A stretch of DNA of 64,000 nucleotides from Trinickia violacea. GTDB taxonomy: Bacteria > Pseudomonadota > Gammaproteobacteria > Burkholderiales > Burkholderiaceae. Both the position numbers and the translations under genes were made by a program. Of this stretch, positions 26,025-35,637 are shown piece by piece. The stretch lies in NCBI RefSeq assembly GCF_005280735.1, contig NZ_CP040078.1:2604001-2668000 (forward strand), read 5' to 3'. Numbering within the stretch: the first letter of the stretch is position 1; each line of letters begins with the position of its first letter. Below the pieces are notes generated by a model. It was given only the letters and a program-made list of their open reading frames with translations, was not told where the DNA came from and ran no database searches.

Positions 26025-27712
26025 TGAACGCCCCCCTCAATCGCAAATCCGCCGACGCGGACATCTGCTTGTTGCTCGAAGGCACGTTTCCGTTCGTGCG
26101 CGGGGGCGTGTCGAGCTGGGTCAACGAGATGATCCGCGCGTACCCGGCGCTGCGGTTCGCGATCGTGTTCATCGGCAGCCGCGCCGACGACTACGCGGGC
26201 GCCGTCTACGCGTTGCCGGACAACGTCGTGCATTTCGAAGCGCACTACTTGTACGAGACGCAAGTCAACGCCGACACGCGCAAGCCGCGCGCCACCACCG
26301 GCGACGCGCACGCCTTCGAGCGCTCCGCGAAGCTTCACGCCGCGCTGCGCAATCGCGGTGCCGACGTCGACGCGGGCGCGCTGATGGCCGAGCTGATTCC
26401 AATGCTCGGCGAGCAAGGCGGACTCTCGGAAGCGCAATTCCTGACGAGCCGCCGTGCCTGGGAATTCATCGTCGACCAATACGAAAAGCACTGCACCGAC
26501 CCGTCGTTTACCGACTACTTCTGGACCGTGCGCATCATGCACAAGCCGCTGTGGCAGCTGGCGCGAGTCGCACAGCAGCTGATTCCGGCGCGCGTCTACC
26601 ACACGGTGTCGACCGGCTATGCGGGGTTCCTCGGCACGCTCGCCCACTATCGCACCGGACGGCCGCTGCTCATCAGCGAACACGGCATCTATACGAAAGA
26701 ACGCAAGATCGACCTGCTGCAAAGCAAGTGGATTCGCGACAACCGCGGCGCATTCGAACGCGACATTTCGCAGGTCAGTTATTTTCGCGAACTCTGGGTG
26801 CGCTTTTTCGAAGCGCTCGGCAAGCTCGCCTACGACGCCGCCGACGACATCGTCGCGCTTTACGAAGGCAACCGCCGCCGCCAAGTGGCCGACGGCGCGC
26901 TCGCCGAACGCACGCGCAACATCCCGAACGGCATCGACATCGAGCGCTTCGGCGCCCTGCTCTCGCGCCGCACGCCGCGCAAGCGCCGCGTGATCGCGCT
27001 GATCGGCCGCGTGGTGCCGATCAAGGACATCAAGACGTTCATTCGCGCCGTGTTCATCGCGTCGCGCGCGATGCCGGACATCGAAGGCTGGATCGTCGGC
27101 CCCGAAGAAGAAGATGCCGATTACGCGCAAGAGTGCCGCGCGCTGGCGCAAAGCCTCGGGTCCTCCAAAAACATCCGCTTTTTAGGCTTTCAGAAGGTCG
27201 ACGACGTCATGCCCGAAGTCGACGTAATCGCGCTGAGCTCCATCAGCGAGGCGTTGCCGCTCGTCGTGCTCGAAGGCTTCGCGGCCGGCGTGCCGGCCAT
27301 TACGACCGATGTCGGAGCCTGCCGCCAGCTGATCGAAGGCTTCGGAGGCGATGACGAAGCGCTCGGCAGCGCCGGTGCGATCGTGCCGATCGCGAATCCG
27401 CCCGCGTTCGCGGAAGCGGCCGTGTCGCTGCTGAGCGACGACGCGCGCTGGCAGGCGGCCCAACAAGCCGGTCTGCAGCGCGTGCGGCGCTACTACACGA
27501 AGACGCAGATGATCGACAGTTATCGCACGCTGTATGAGCGGCTCGCGTCGGCGCCGACGCGCGACGCGCGCTCGCCGGGCTCCGCGCCGCCATCGGCACC
27601 ATCGGCACCCGGCTGCCCGATGCATCGCGCAACGGCACGCCCAGCCGCCCCCCCGCCAACCGCGTTGCCGATCGACGCCGGCCAGCGTGTCACGCCGCAG
27701 GAGAGCCGCTGA
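26024..27712 (+). CDS. pelF: PelF, Pel polymer glycosyltransferase
   Basis: 562 residues, about 55 more than P. aeruginosa PelF. Cytosolic GT4-type glycosyltransferase: an N-terminal DUF3492-like part (LLLEGTFPFVRGGVSSWV), then a C-terminal nucleotide-sugar-binding domain with the retaining-enzyme E-x7-E motif (SEALPLVVLEGFAAG). It polymerises UDP-activated amino sugars. The extra length is a Pro/Ala/Arg-rich tail after about residue 505. A TTG at 26021 is in frame, but the ATG at 26024 coupled to the pelE stop is preferred. Its stop overlaps pelG (TGATG). Confidence 0.95.
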   Translation: MNAPLNRKSADADICLLLEGTFPFVRGGVSSWVNEMIRAYPALRFAIVFIGSRADDYAGAVYALPDNVVHFEAHYLYETQVNADTRKPRATTGDAHAFERSAKLHAALRNRGADVDAGALMAELIPMLGEQGGLSEAQFLTSRRAWEFIVDQYEKHCTDPSFTDYFWTVRIMHKPLWQLARVAQQLIPARVYHTVSTGYAGFLGTLAHYRTGRPLLISEHGIYTKERKIDLLQSKWIRDNRGAFERDISQVSYFRELWVRFFEALGKLAYDAADDIVALYEGNRRRQVADGALAERTRNIPNGIDIERFGALLSRRTPRKRRVIALIGRVVPIKDIKTFIRAVFIASRAMPDIEGWIVGPEEEDADYAQECRALAQSLGSSKNIRFLGFQKVDDVMPEVDVIALSSISEALPLVVLEGFAAGVPAITTDVGACRQLIEGFGGDDEALGSAGAIVPIANPPAFAEAAVSLLSDDARWQAAQQAGLQRVRRYYTKTQMIDSYRTLYERLASAPTRDARSPGSAPPSAPSAPGCPMHRATARPAAPPPTALPIDAGQRVTPQESR

Positions 27713-29085
27713 TGGCAGGCATCGGATTCGAACTGCGCAAGGTGATGCGGCGCGACACGCTGGTCGGCGTCGCGCGCGCGTATCTCTACGCGGGCCTCAT
27801 CAGCTCCGGACCGCTGATCCTGTCGATCTTCGGCATTCTGATCATCGGCTTGCTGAGTCTCGCGGTCGTGATACCGAAGTTCGCCGTCGTGCAGTTCCAG
27901 GTATCGGTGACGTATCTGATCGCGGTGAGCTTGATCGTGACAGGACCCTTGCAGCTCTCGCTCACGCGCTTCATTTCCGACCGCCTGTTCGAGAAGCGCG
28001 ACGATCTCGTGCTGTCGAATTACAACGCGGTGGTGCTCGTATCGACTGCGTTGTCCGCGGCGATTGCCGTCACCGCGATGGCATTCGGGTTTCGCCACGA
28101 GCTGCTCGCGTACCGGCTGCTCATGGTGGCGGGCTTCACGATCATGAGCAACATCTGGATTGCCGTTATTTTTCTGTCGAGCGTCAAACAGTACCGGCAG
28201 ATTCTGGTCGTCTTCTTCGTCGGCTATGCGTGCGTCGTCGTGCTCGCGCTCATGCTGAATCACCATGGGCTGGTCGGGTTGCTGGGCGGCTTTGTCGGCG
28301 GGCATCTCGTGTTGCTCGCCGGGCTCTCCGGGCTCATCTACCGGAACTACCGAAGCCCCGTGTTCATTTCGTTCGAAGTGTTCGAACGGCGCTACGCGTA
28401 CCCGACTCTGGCGCTCGTGGGCCTGATGTTCAACCTCGGCGTCTGGGCCGACAAATTCGTCTTCTGGTATGCGCCCGGCACCGGCGGACACGTGATCGGC
28501 TGGCTCAACGCATCGATCATCTACGACATCCCTGTGTTCATCGCTTACGTTTGCGTGATGCCCGGCATGGCGACGTTTCTGGTTCGCATCGAAGCGGACT
28601 TCGCCGAATACTACGACGCGTTCTACGACGCCGTGCGCAGCGGCGACACGTTCGGCCGCATCAACGACATGCGCGACATGATGGTGCGCAGCGTGCGCTC
28701 CGGGCTTTACGAAATCATCAAGGTGCAATCGATCGTGCTGTTGTTGATCGTGGCGTTTGGGCAATGGGTATTGGAAGCGCTCGATATTTCGCCGCTTTAT
28801 ATGCCGCTGCTGTTGGTGGACGTGATATCGGCAAGCCTGCAGGTGCTATTGCTCGGGCTGCTGAACGTCTTCTTCTATTTGGACGGACGGCGTACCGTGC
28901 TCGTGCTGACGTCGGCGTTTGCGCTACTCAACGCGGTGCTGACGATCGTTACGCTGTGGATCGGGCCGAATGCCTATGGGTATGGGTTTGCGGCGGCGCT
29001 GCTGATTGTCGTCATAGCCTCGGTGAAACTGCTCGACGCGAAGTTTGCTTCGTTAGAGTACGAAACGTATATGTTGCGGTCGTAA
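27712..29085 (+). CDS. pelG: PelG, Wzx/MATE-like inner-membrane Pel transporter
   Basis: 457 residues with about twelve membrane helices, starting MAGIGFELRKVMRRDTLVG, a highly typical PelG N-terminus. It is thought to move the growing polymer across the inner membrane together with PelDEF. It is the last gene of the operon. No strong terminator was seen in the 94 bp before the next gene. Confidence 0.95.
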   Translation: MAGIGFELRKVMRRDTLVGVARAYLYAGLISSGPLILSIFGILIIGLLSLAVVIPKFAVVQFQVSVTYLIAVSLIVTGPLQLSLTRFISDRLFEKRDDLVLSNYNAVVLVSTALSAAIAVTAMAFGFRHELLAYRLLMVAGFTIMSNIWIAVIFLSSVKQYRQILVVFFVGYACVVVLALMLNHHGLVGLLGGFVGGHLVLLAGLSGLIYRNYRSPVFISFEVFERRYAYPTLALVGLMFNLGVWADKFVFWYAPGTGGHVIGWLNASIIYDIPVFIAYVCVMPGMATFLVRIEADFAEYYDAFYDAVRSGDTFGRINDMRDMMVRSVRSGLYEIIKVQSIVLLLIVAFGQWVLEALDISPLYMPLLLVDVISASLQVLLLGLLNVFFYLDGRRTVLVLTSAFALLNAVLTIVTLWIGPNAYGYGFAAALLIVVIASVKLLDAKFASLEYETYMLRS

Positions 29086-29179
29086 GGATGCGACCTGGGG
29101 TCCTGCAAGCATCGGCGATTCAGGCTAACCTGTCTGCCGCTGCTGCCTCCCCCGACAGACTCTTTCCATCTGGCAAACC

Positions 29180-29824
29180 ATGACCCAATCGCTAACTATC
29201 GATGTTGTCTCCGACGTCGCGTGCCCGTGGTGCGCTATCGGCCTATCCTCGCTCCAGCTCGCGCTATCGCGCCTTGGCGATGCGGTCGACGCGCAGATCG
29301 TCATGCATCCCTTCGAGTTGAATCCGCAGATGGGACCGGAAGGCCAGGCCATTGTCGACTATCTCGGCAAAAAATACGGACGCACGCCGGAGCAGATCGC
29401 CGAATCGCAGGCGATGATCCGCGAGCGAGGTGCAAGCGTCGGCTTTGCCTTCGGTCCGCGTACCCACGTCTATAACACCTTCGATGCGCATCGCCTGCTG
29501 CATTGGGCCGGAATCGAAGGCAAGCAGTTGCCGCTCAAGATGGCGCTGCTGCGGGCCTATCACTCCGAGGGCAAAGATCCGAGCAACCATGAGGTCTTGG
29601 TCGAAGCGGCGCAATCGGTGGGGCTCGACGCCGAGGCCGCGCGCGACGTGCTGCGAAACGGCGACTATGCCGATGCCGTTCGTTCGGAAGAGCGGAAATA
29701 TCAGGAACTGGGCGTCAATTCGGTGCCGTCGATCATCTTCAACCAGCAATATCTGGTCACCGGCGGACAACCGGTGGAAAGCTTCGAGCAAGTGATTCAG
29801 CAGATTCTGGCTGAAGCAGCGTAG
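29180..29824 (+). CDS. DsbA-family oxidoreductase, FrnE-like
   Basis: 214 residues with a thioredoxin-type C-P-W-C motif at about residues 14-17 (SDVACPWCAIG) and a helical insertion, ending in the VPSIIFNQQYLVTGGQPVESF segment with the cis-proline. There is no signal peptide, so it is cytosolic, as for FrnE/2-hydroxychromene-isomerase-like members of the family. Substrate unknown. It stands alone after the pel operon. Confidence 0.9.
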   Translation: MTQSLTIDVVSDVACPWCAIGLSSLQLALSRLGDAVDAQIVMHPFELNPQMGPEGQAIVDYLGKKYGRTPEQIAESQAMIRERGASVGFAFGPRTHVYNTFDAHRLLHWAGIEGKQLPLKMALLRAYHSEGKDPSNHEVLVEAAQSVGLDAEAARDVLRNGDYADAVRSEERKYQELGVNSVPSIIFNQQYLVTGGQPVESFEQVIQQILAEAA

Positions 29825-29826
29825 CG

Positions 29827-29985
29827 CTCATTCGGTCCCGGATTGGGCGTGACGGGTCGCACGCAGACGTCTTCGGGACGAATCAGCAGCCGGATATCGC
29901 CGGCCTCGACGGGTGCGCGCGGCGTCGCGTCGAGTGCCGAGAGCCGTTCGTCGAGCAGAAGCAGCTTCGGTGACTCATGCGCCGC
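29827..29985 (-). pseudogene. Remnant of an ABC transporter ATPase (internal deletion, PotA/CysA/FbpC type)
   Basis: Between the stop codons of the DsbA-like and aldehyde dehydrogenase genes, one minus-strand frame reads HESPKLLLLDERLSALDA (Walker B plus D-loop, with the usual P of DEP changed to R) and, after about 12 residues, IRLLIRPEDVCV, a TOBE-domain signature from the C-terminal half of such ATPases. Everything between and before is gone. The first residues overlap the end of the aldehyde dehydrogenase gene. It is clearly non-functional and suggests a lost ABC importer next to this cluster. Confidence 0.65.
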
Positions 29986-31480
29986 CGTCTGCGGAAAGCG
30001 CTGCGCCTGGACCGGTTGCGGTCAGTACCTGCTTGATTTCCTGAAAGGCCGCGAGTCCGAACGGTCCCAGTTCGCGGCCCACGCTGCTGCGCTTGTAGCC
30101 TCCCCAGGACGTCTGCGGAAAGATCAGCTGGGGCGCATTGATCCAGACCACGCCCGCCTCCAGTGCGTCGGCCACGCGCTTGCCGCGTGCGGCATCGCGC
30201 GTGACCACGGAGGCCACCAGACCGAAGTCGGTGTCGTTGGCCGTCGCGATCGCCTCGTCTTCCGTATCGAAGCTGCGCACGCACAGCACCGGTCCGAAGA
30301 TCTCTTCGCGCCACACCGCGCTGTCGGCCGAAACATCCACGAACATCGTGGGTTTCACGAAGTAGCCCGGACCCGACGGCACTTCGCCTTCGATCACGAG
30401 ATGCGCCCCATCGGCCTTTCCGTTCGCGATGAAGCGTTGTACACGCTCGTATTGCGCGCGGCTCGTGAGCGGTCCCATCTGTACGCCGGACGCGAACGGA
30501 TCGCCTACTACGATTCGTGTTGCCCGGTCGGCAAGACGTGCGATCAGCGCCTCCGCAAGCGGCCGCTCGACGAGCACACGTGAAGTGGCCGAGCACATTT
30601 GGCCGGCATTGAAGAATGCGCCGCCTGCCGCCAGGTCGACTGCGAGATCGAGGTCGGCATCGGCGAACACGATGATGGACGACTTGCCTCCCAGTTCCAG
30701 GCTCACGCCCTTGATCGTTTGCGCGGCAGTCTTCATGACCTGCTCGCCCACTGCGGTGCTGCCGGTAAACGACACCTTCGCAACGAGCGGGTGTGCGGCG
30801 AGCGGCGCACCGACCTCCGGTCCGGTACCCGTCACGACGTTGAATACGCCGCGCGGCAATCCCGCTTCCGCGATGATGGAGGCCAGTTCCAATTCGGGTA
30901 GCGGCGTCACCTCGGACGGCTTGAGCACGACCGTACAGCCCGCCGCGAGCGCCGGCGCGAGCTTCCAGGCCGTCGTGACCATCGGAAAATTCCACGGCAC
31001 GATCAGCGCCACGACGCCCGCCGGCTCGCGGCGAATCAAGGCTTGGTAGTCGCCGCTTGGGATGGCGACCTCTGCCTCTCCGTCAACATCGGTCCGTTCG
31101 GCAAGACCCGCGTAGTAGTCGAAGGTCGCCACGACGTCGCTCACGTCGATCTGCGCCTCGGCCAGCGGTTTGCCGTTATTCAGCGACTGGAGTGCGGCAA
31201 GTTGTGCCCCGCGCGCCTCCACTCCACGGGCAATGGCGCGCAGATAAGCAGCACGCTCGACACCGGTTGCGTCCTTCCACGTATGGAATGCACGCGTAGC
31301 TGCTTGCACGGCGCAATCGACGTCCGCGGCCCCACCCGCCTCCACCTCCACAATCGTCTCTTCCGTCGACGGGTTGACGACCGGCAGGCGGCGACCCGTC
31401 TCTCCCGCACACCAGAAGCCATCGATGTAGAGCTGGGTGTGGAGCGGGAAATCGACATGAGGGAATGCGCGCGTACTCAT
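29975..31480 (-). CDS. NAD(P)-dependent aldehyde dehydrogenase (4-guanidinobutyraldehyde candidate)
   Basis: 501 residues, standard ALDH length. The cofactor region VPWNFPMVTTAWKLAPALAAG, the general base in LELGGKS and the catalytic cysteine in NAGQMCSATSRV are present. Its ATG overlaps the stop of the AruI gene (ATGA), and a guanidinobutyrase gene lies just upstream, so the likely substrate is 4-guanidinobutyraldehyde, giving 4-guanidinobutyrate as KauB does in P. aeruginosa. That specificity is inferred from context; gamma-aminobutyraldehyde-type substrates are also possible. Confidence 0.9.
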   Translation of the reverse strand: MSTRAFPHVDFPLHTQLYIDGFWCAGETGRRLPVVNPSTEETIVEVEAGGAADVDCAVQAATRAFHTWKDATGVERAAYLRAIARGVEARGAQLAALQSLNNGKPLAEAQIDVSDVVATFDYYAGLAERTDVDGEAEVAIPSGDYQALIRREPAGVVALIVPWNFPMVTTAWKLAPALAAGCTVVLKPSEVTPLPELELASIIAEAGLPRGVFNVVTGTGPEVGAPLAAHPLVAKVSFTGSTAVGEQVMKTAAQTIKGVSLELGGKSSIIVFADADLDLAVDLAAGGAFFNAGQMCSATSRVLVERPLAEALIARLADRATRIVVGDPFASGVQMGPLTSRAQYERVQRFIANGKADGAHLVIEGEVPSGPGYFVKPTMFVDVSADSAVWREEIFGPVLCVRSFDTEDEAIATANDTDFGLVASVVTRDAARGKRVADALEAGVVWINAPQLIFPQTSWGGYKRSSVGRELGPFGLAAFQEIKQVLTATGPGAALSADGGA

Positions 31481-33171
31481 GCCGGCACCTGTTCGAACCA
31501 GTCAGACTCCTGAATCTCGATCACGGTCGGGACTTGACGCAACGCAGCCTGTTGCAATTGGGCGATGAGGGCCTGCCGGTTCTCGACACGACACGCTGCG
31601 CATCCGAAGCCGCGCGCGAGTGCCATGAAGTCCGGCGTGTGGATATCGACGCCCACGTGCGTGATGTCGTGCCGGGTCATGTATTTACGGATTTCGCCGT
31701 AACCGAAGTTATTCCACAGCAGCACGATGACGGGCACCTGCGCCTCGACCGCGCTCGCGAGCTCCGGCAGCGTGAACTGCAGGCCGCCATCGCCGATCAG
31801 GCAGACAACCGGCCGCGCTCTCGCCGCGAGCTTTGCGCCGATCGCGGCAGGCAGCCCATAGCCCAGCGTGCCGTAGCCGGTCGATGAGTTGAACCACGAG
31901 CGCGGCGCCGGCGCGTCGTGCACGAAGTTGCCGACATAGACCGGGCTTGTCGAATCACCGGCGACGATGACACCGGGCAACGTGCTGACGATGGTGTCGA
32001 TCAGATGTTTCTGCGAGCGCGTCGACGAGTCGAAGCTGGCCATGACCGCATCGCGCACCATCGCCACGCGCGACGCACCCCAGTCGGCACGTGAAGCGGG
32101 CAGCGTCCGTTCATGCAGTCGCAGCGACAGGCTCCCCAGTGCCTGCTGCGCATCACCCGCGATCGCCACATCGGGATGGAAATTGCGCATCAGCTGTTGT
32201 GCGTCGATGTCGATTCGAATCAGCCTGCCGTCGATGGCAAAGCCACCGTCGAACACGACGTCATAGTCGGTTTCACCGAGCTCCGTCCCGACAGCGAGCA
32301 CCACGTCGGCATCCCGAATCATGGCGCGAGGCTGCGGCAACGACTGGGTGGAACCGATAAGCAGCGGATGACCACACGGCAGAAGACCTTTGGCGTTGAT
32401 CGTGAGCGCGACCGGTGCCTCCAGGCGTTCGGCGAGTTCCCGAAGTTCGGCTGCCGCGTGCACGGCTCCGCCGCCGGCGAGGATCAACGGGCGATGCGCC
32501 TCGGCAAGCAGGTCCGCGGCCGCGGCAAGTGCGTCGGCGCTCGCCGCGGGCTTGGCCGGCAATGCCGGGCGCGTCCGCTTCATGACGCTTGCCGGCGCCA
32601 CGATGACGTCGAGCGGGATCTCGATGTGCACGGGCCGGGGACGCGCGCTCTCGAACACCGCAAAGGCGCGGGCCAACACCTGGGGCAATTCGGCCGCGTC
32701 CAGCAGCGTGTGCGAGAACGCGGTGAGGCCAGCGAAGACAGTGTGCTGCGAAGGCAGCTCATGGAGTCGTCCGTCACCGCTGCCCAGCTCGCGCCGCGCG
32801 TTGACGCTGGAGATCACCAGCATCGGGATGGAGTCCGCGTAGGCCTGCGCCATGGCGGTCGCGATGTTGGTCATGCCCGGCCCGGTGATGATGAAGCACA
32901 CGCCGGGCTTGCCCGTGACCCGTGCATAGCCGTCGGCCATGAAACCCGCGCCCTGTTCGTGGCGGGGCGTCACGTGCCGGATCGAGGACGCGGCGATCCC
33001 GCGATACAGCTCGACCGTATGTACGCCTGGAATGCCGAACACGTATTGAACGCCGTATTCCTCGAGCAGGGTGACGAGCGCCTCGCCGCACGTGAGATCC
33101 GGCTTGGCGCGCCGGGTCGTCGCCCTATCTGCTGCGTCATTGAGGCGGGCAGTGATGTCGGGATAGTTCAT
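31477..33171 (-). CDS. aruI: 5-guanidino-2-oxopentanoate (2-ketoarginine) decarboxylase
   Basis: 564 residues of ThDP-dependent decarboxylase. The pyrimidine domain has VFGIPGVHTVELYRG and RHEQGAGFMADGYARVTGKPGVCF, the central domain follows at about 200-330, and the C-terminal ThDP domain has IGDGGLQFTLPEL with ..LLWNNFGYGEI. Wording and order match P. aeruginosa AruI closely, which decarboxylates 2-ketoarginine to 4-guanidinobutyraldehyde in the arginine transaminase pathway. I start at ATG 33171 (MNYPDITARLND); the frame opens 20 codons upstream. Coupled by ATGA to the aldehyde dehydrogenase. Confidence 0.88.
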   Translation of the reverse strand: MNYPDITARLNDAADRATTRRAKPDLTCGEALVTLLEEYGVQYVFGIPGVHTVELYRGIAASSIRHVTPRHEQGAGFMADGYARVTGKPGVCFIITGPGMTNIATAMAQAYADSIPMLVISSVNARRELGSGDGRLHELPSQHTVFAGLTAFSHTLLDAAELPQVLARAFAVFESARPRPVHIEIPLDVIVAPASVMKRTRPALPAKPAASADALAAAADLLAEAHRPLILAGGGAVHAAAELRELAERLEAPVALTINAKGLLPCGHPLLIGSTQSLPQPRAMIRDADVVLAVGTELGETDYDVVFDGGFAIDGRLIRIDIDAQQLMRNFHPDVAIAGDAQQALGSLSLRLHERTLPASRADWGASRVAMVRDAVMASFDSSTRSQKHLIDTIVSTLPGVIVAGDSTSPVYVGNFVHDAPAPRSWFNSSTGYGTLGYGLPAAIGAKLAARARPVVCLIGDGGLQFTLPELASAVEAQVPVIVLLWNNFGYGEIRKYMTRHDITHVGVDIHTPDFMALARGFGCAACRVENRQALIAQLQQAALRQVPTVIEIQESDWFEQVPA

Positions 33172-33464
33172 TGATCGTCGCTTTCCTCGTGGGTTCGAAC
33201 GCGCGTACCTCGGCGCCTGCGTTGAAACCATTCTCTGCGCTGATCCGGCGTGCGAACAATCGATAAGTTTTCATGGTTCGCATGATCGTTACGCATGACC
33301 TGAGGAAAACCCGCACGCGTTCATCGAGAACCGAAGTTCAGAGGCGGCAACGCCTTCGGGAACAGACGATGAACGGCCGTGCGGTGAACTACGCACCTGC
33401 GCGATTTCGTACTATTTGTTAGTTAGCTATACGTATCAAATCGCGAGTCGACGAGATTGAACCG

Positions 33465-34421
33465 TCAGTCGCGGCGTTTCACGCCGGGCAATACACACAA
33501 CATTTCGTATGCGAGATTGGCTGCGAGCAGCGCAGTCGTGCCGAACGGATCATAGGGCGGCGCCACTTCCACCACGTCCGCGCCCACCAGAGGAAGCCCC
33601 CAGGCGCCACGAATGATCTCCAGTGCCTGAGGAACGGTAAGCCCGGCGATCTCCGGCGTACCGGTGCCCGGCGCATAGGCCGGGTCGATCCCGTCGATAT
33701 CGAAGCTCAAATACACCGGCCCGCCGTCCACGCGATCCCGTACCTCGGCCATCAACGGTTCGAGCGAGCGGTTCCAGCATTCTTCGGCCTGCACCACACG
33801 AAAACCTTGTTGACGGCACCAATCGAAGTCTTCAGCCGCGTAGCCGGTGCCCCGCAGGCCGATCTGCACAACCCGCGACGTGTCGAGCAACCCCTCCTCG
33901 ACCGCGCGCCGGAACGGCGTGCCATGGGCAATCTTTTCGCCCATCATCGTGTCGTTGACATCGGCGTGCGCGTCGACGTGAATCAGGCCCACTTTGCCGT
34001 GCCGGCGATGGATCGCCCGCAGGATCGGCAGCGTAATCGTGTGATCGCCGCCTAGCGTGATGGGCTTCGCTCCATGCTTCAGGATGCCGTCGTACGCGGC
34101 CTCGATGCGATCGATCGAGTCGAGCAGGTTGTACGGATTGGTCGCGACGTCGCCGACATCGGCCACGCGCAGCGAATCGAACGGCGCGGCGCGCGTCGCC
34201 ATGTTGTACGGGCGCAGCAGCACCGATTCCGTGCGCACCTGGCGCGGCCCGAAGCGCGCGCCGGTGCGGTTCGACGTGCCCAGATCGAACGGCACGCCGA
34301 CAAAGCACGCGTCGAGCCCTTCGGCGCTCTCCAGATGCGGCAGGCGCATCATCGTCGCGATTCCGCCGCTGCGCGGCATTTCGTTGCCGCCAAGAGGTTG
34401 AAAGTAGTCAGTCGACATCAT
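33465..34421 (-). CDS. gbuA: Guanidinobutyrase / agmatinase-family ureohydrolase
   Basis: 318 residues of the arginase/agmatinase family with the di-manganese ligands in GGDHTI, HVDAHADVND and SFDIDGIDPAYAPGTGTPE. It removes urea from a guanidino compound. Beside AruI and an aldehyde dehydrogenase the expected substrate is 4-guanidinobutyrate, giving GABA and urea. Two consecutive ATG codons (34421, 34418) follow GGAGGA; the second has the better spacing. Agmatinase or guanidinopropionase activity cannot be excluded from sequence alone. A LysR gene diverges from it. Confidence 0.85.
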   Translation of the reverse strand: MMSTDYFQPLGGNEMPRSGGIATMMRLPHLESAEGLDACFVGVPFDLGTSNRTGARFGPRQVRTESVLLRPYNMATRAAPFDSLRVADVGDVATNPYNLLDSIDRIEAAYDGILKHGAKPITLGGDHTITLPILRAIHRRHGKVGLIHVDAHADVNDTMMGEKIAHGTPFRRAVEEGLLDTSRVVQIGLRGTGYAAEDFDWCRQQGFRVVQAEECWNRSLEPLMAEVRDRVDGGPVYLSFDIDGIDPAYAPGTGTPEIAGLTVPQALEIIRGAWGLPLVGADVVEVAPPYDPFGTTALLAANLAYEMLCVLPGVKRRD

Positions 34422-34521
34422 TTCCTCCGATTAACATTCATCGAGCCGTATCATTCATCCCGGCCTCATAACCGAGTTTTAAGCGGCCAGAAAGAAAACT
34501 TGAATGACGAAGTTCGGATGC

Positions 34522-34545
34522 TTACATCTATAAATACCGATGTAA
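34522..34545. promoter_or_regulatory. Inverted repeat between gbuA and its LysR regulator
   Basis: TTACATC, ten bases, GATGTAA: perfect 7-bp arms 21 bp before the LysR start codon and 100 bp from gbuA. Likely LysR-regulator site serving both divergent promoters and autoregulation. Confidence 0.5.
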
Positions 34546-34566
34546 CCGCGCACCACGGAGGAACCC

Positions 34567-35475
34567 ATGCTCGGAACGCTCTCTGACCTCGATCTGCGGC
34601 TGATCCGCGTGTTTCTCGCGGTCGTCGACGCGGGCGGCGTCACCGTCGCGCAGACGACGCTGAACGTCGGCCAGTCGACGATCAGCACGCAGTTGTCGAC
34701 GCTCGAAACCCGCCTCGGCTTCCGCCTCTGCGAGCGCGGCCGCGGCGGCTTCAAGCTGACCGAGAAAGGCGAGCGTTTTCATGCGCTCGCCAAGCGGCTG
34801 TTGGCGGCCGTCGACGAGTTCAGCGTCGAGGCGCGCAACATGGACAAGAAACTCGTCGGCACGCTGAAAATCGGCTTGATCGGGCATACGCCGATCAGCC
34901 AGAACGCGCGCATCAGCGATGCGATCGCGCGCTTTCGGACACGCGACGAAGCCGTGCGTTTTTCGATTTCGGTGAAATCGCCGGGCGACCTCGAAGCGCA
35001 GTTGCTGAACGGCGAGATACAGGTCGCGGTCGGCTATTTCTGGCATCGCGTGCCGACGCTCGAATACACGCCGCTGTTCGTCGAGCGGCAGATTGCGTAT
35101 TGCGGACGGGGGCATCCGCTCTTTTCGCGTGCGGGGCGGCTCACGCCCGAAGAAGTCGCGGACATGGAGTGGGCATGGCGCAGCTACCCGCTTCCCGAAG
35201 CGCAGCGCTCGACGACGCCGAACCGCGTCACCGCCCAGGCCGACAACATGGAAGCGGTGTCGCTGCTGATCCTTTCCGGCCATCACCTCGGCTATTTGCC
35301 CGAGCACTTCGCGGCGCCCTACGTCGCGCAGGGGCTCCTAGCGGCGCTCAATCCGGAGACGCTGCGCTACGAGGTGACCTTTCACATGGTCACGCAGCAC
35401 GCGAGCCAGCACAGTCCGATCGTCGCTGCCTTCGTCGAAGATTTGAAGCACGCGCACGTGTCGATTGCGGTTTAA
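34567..35475 (+). CDS. LysR-family regulator, GbuR-like
   Basis: 302 residues. The N-terminal winged helix-turn-helix (LRVFLAVVDAGGVTVAQTTLNVGQSTISTQLSTLE region) is followed by the two-lobed ligand-binding domain. GGAGGA precedes the ATG. It is divergent from the guanidinobutyrase gene, the classic LysR layout, and P. aeruginosa gbuA is likewise controlled by a divergent LysR regulator. The expected inducer is 4-guanidinobutyrate (inferred). Confidence 0.88.
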   Translation: MLGTLSDLDLRLIRVFLAVVDAGGVTVAQTTLNVGQSTISTQLSTLETRLGFRLCERGRGGFKLTEKGERFHALAKRLLAAVDEFSVEARNMDKKLVGTLKIGLIGHTPISQNARISDAIARFRTRDEAVRFSISVKSPGDLEAQLLNGEIQVAVGYFWHRVPTLEYTPLFVERQIAYCGRGHPLFSRAGRLTPEEVADMEWAWRSYPLPEAQRSTTPNRVTAQADNMEAVSLLILSGHHLGYLPEHFAAPYVAQGLLAALNPETLRYEVTFHMVTQHASQHSPIVAAFVEDLKHAHVSIAV

Positions 35476-35637
35476 GCTGAGGAGCGCCCTTAAAAAAACG
35501 CTCCAGCCGGTTCGTCTATCGGGTAATCCGCAACCCGGCGACGCTCCGATGCGCCACGCTGCAACGCAGCGCGAGCGCCTTGGCATTCGCCGCCAGCAGG
35601 CAGTATAACAAGAAGCACAGTCCCCCACGGAGACAAC

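Noticed and set aside
29883..30995. 370-codon frame antisense-shifted within the aldehyde dehydrogenase
   Set aside because: Same strand but wrong frame; Arg/Gly-rich shadow. Its last part only coincidentally overlaps the ABC remnant region.
35481..35504. GGAGCG/CGCTCC hairpin after the gbuR-like gene
   Set aside because: Only 6-bp arms around a 12-base A-rich loop; too weak to call a terminator.
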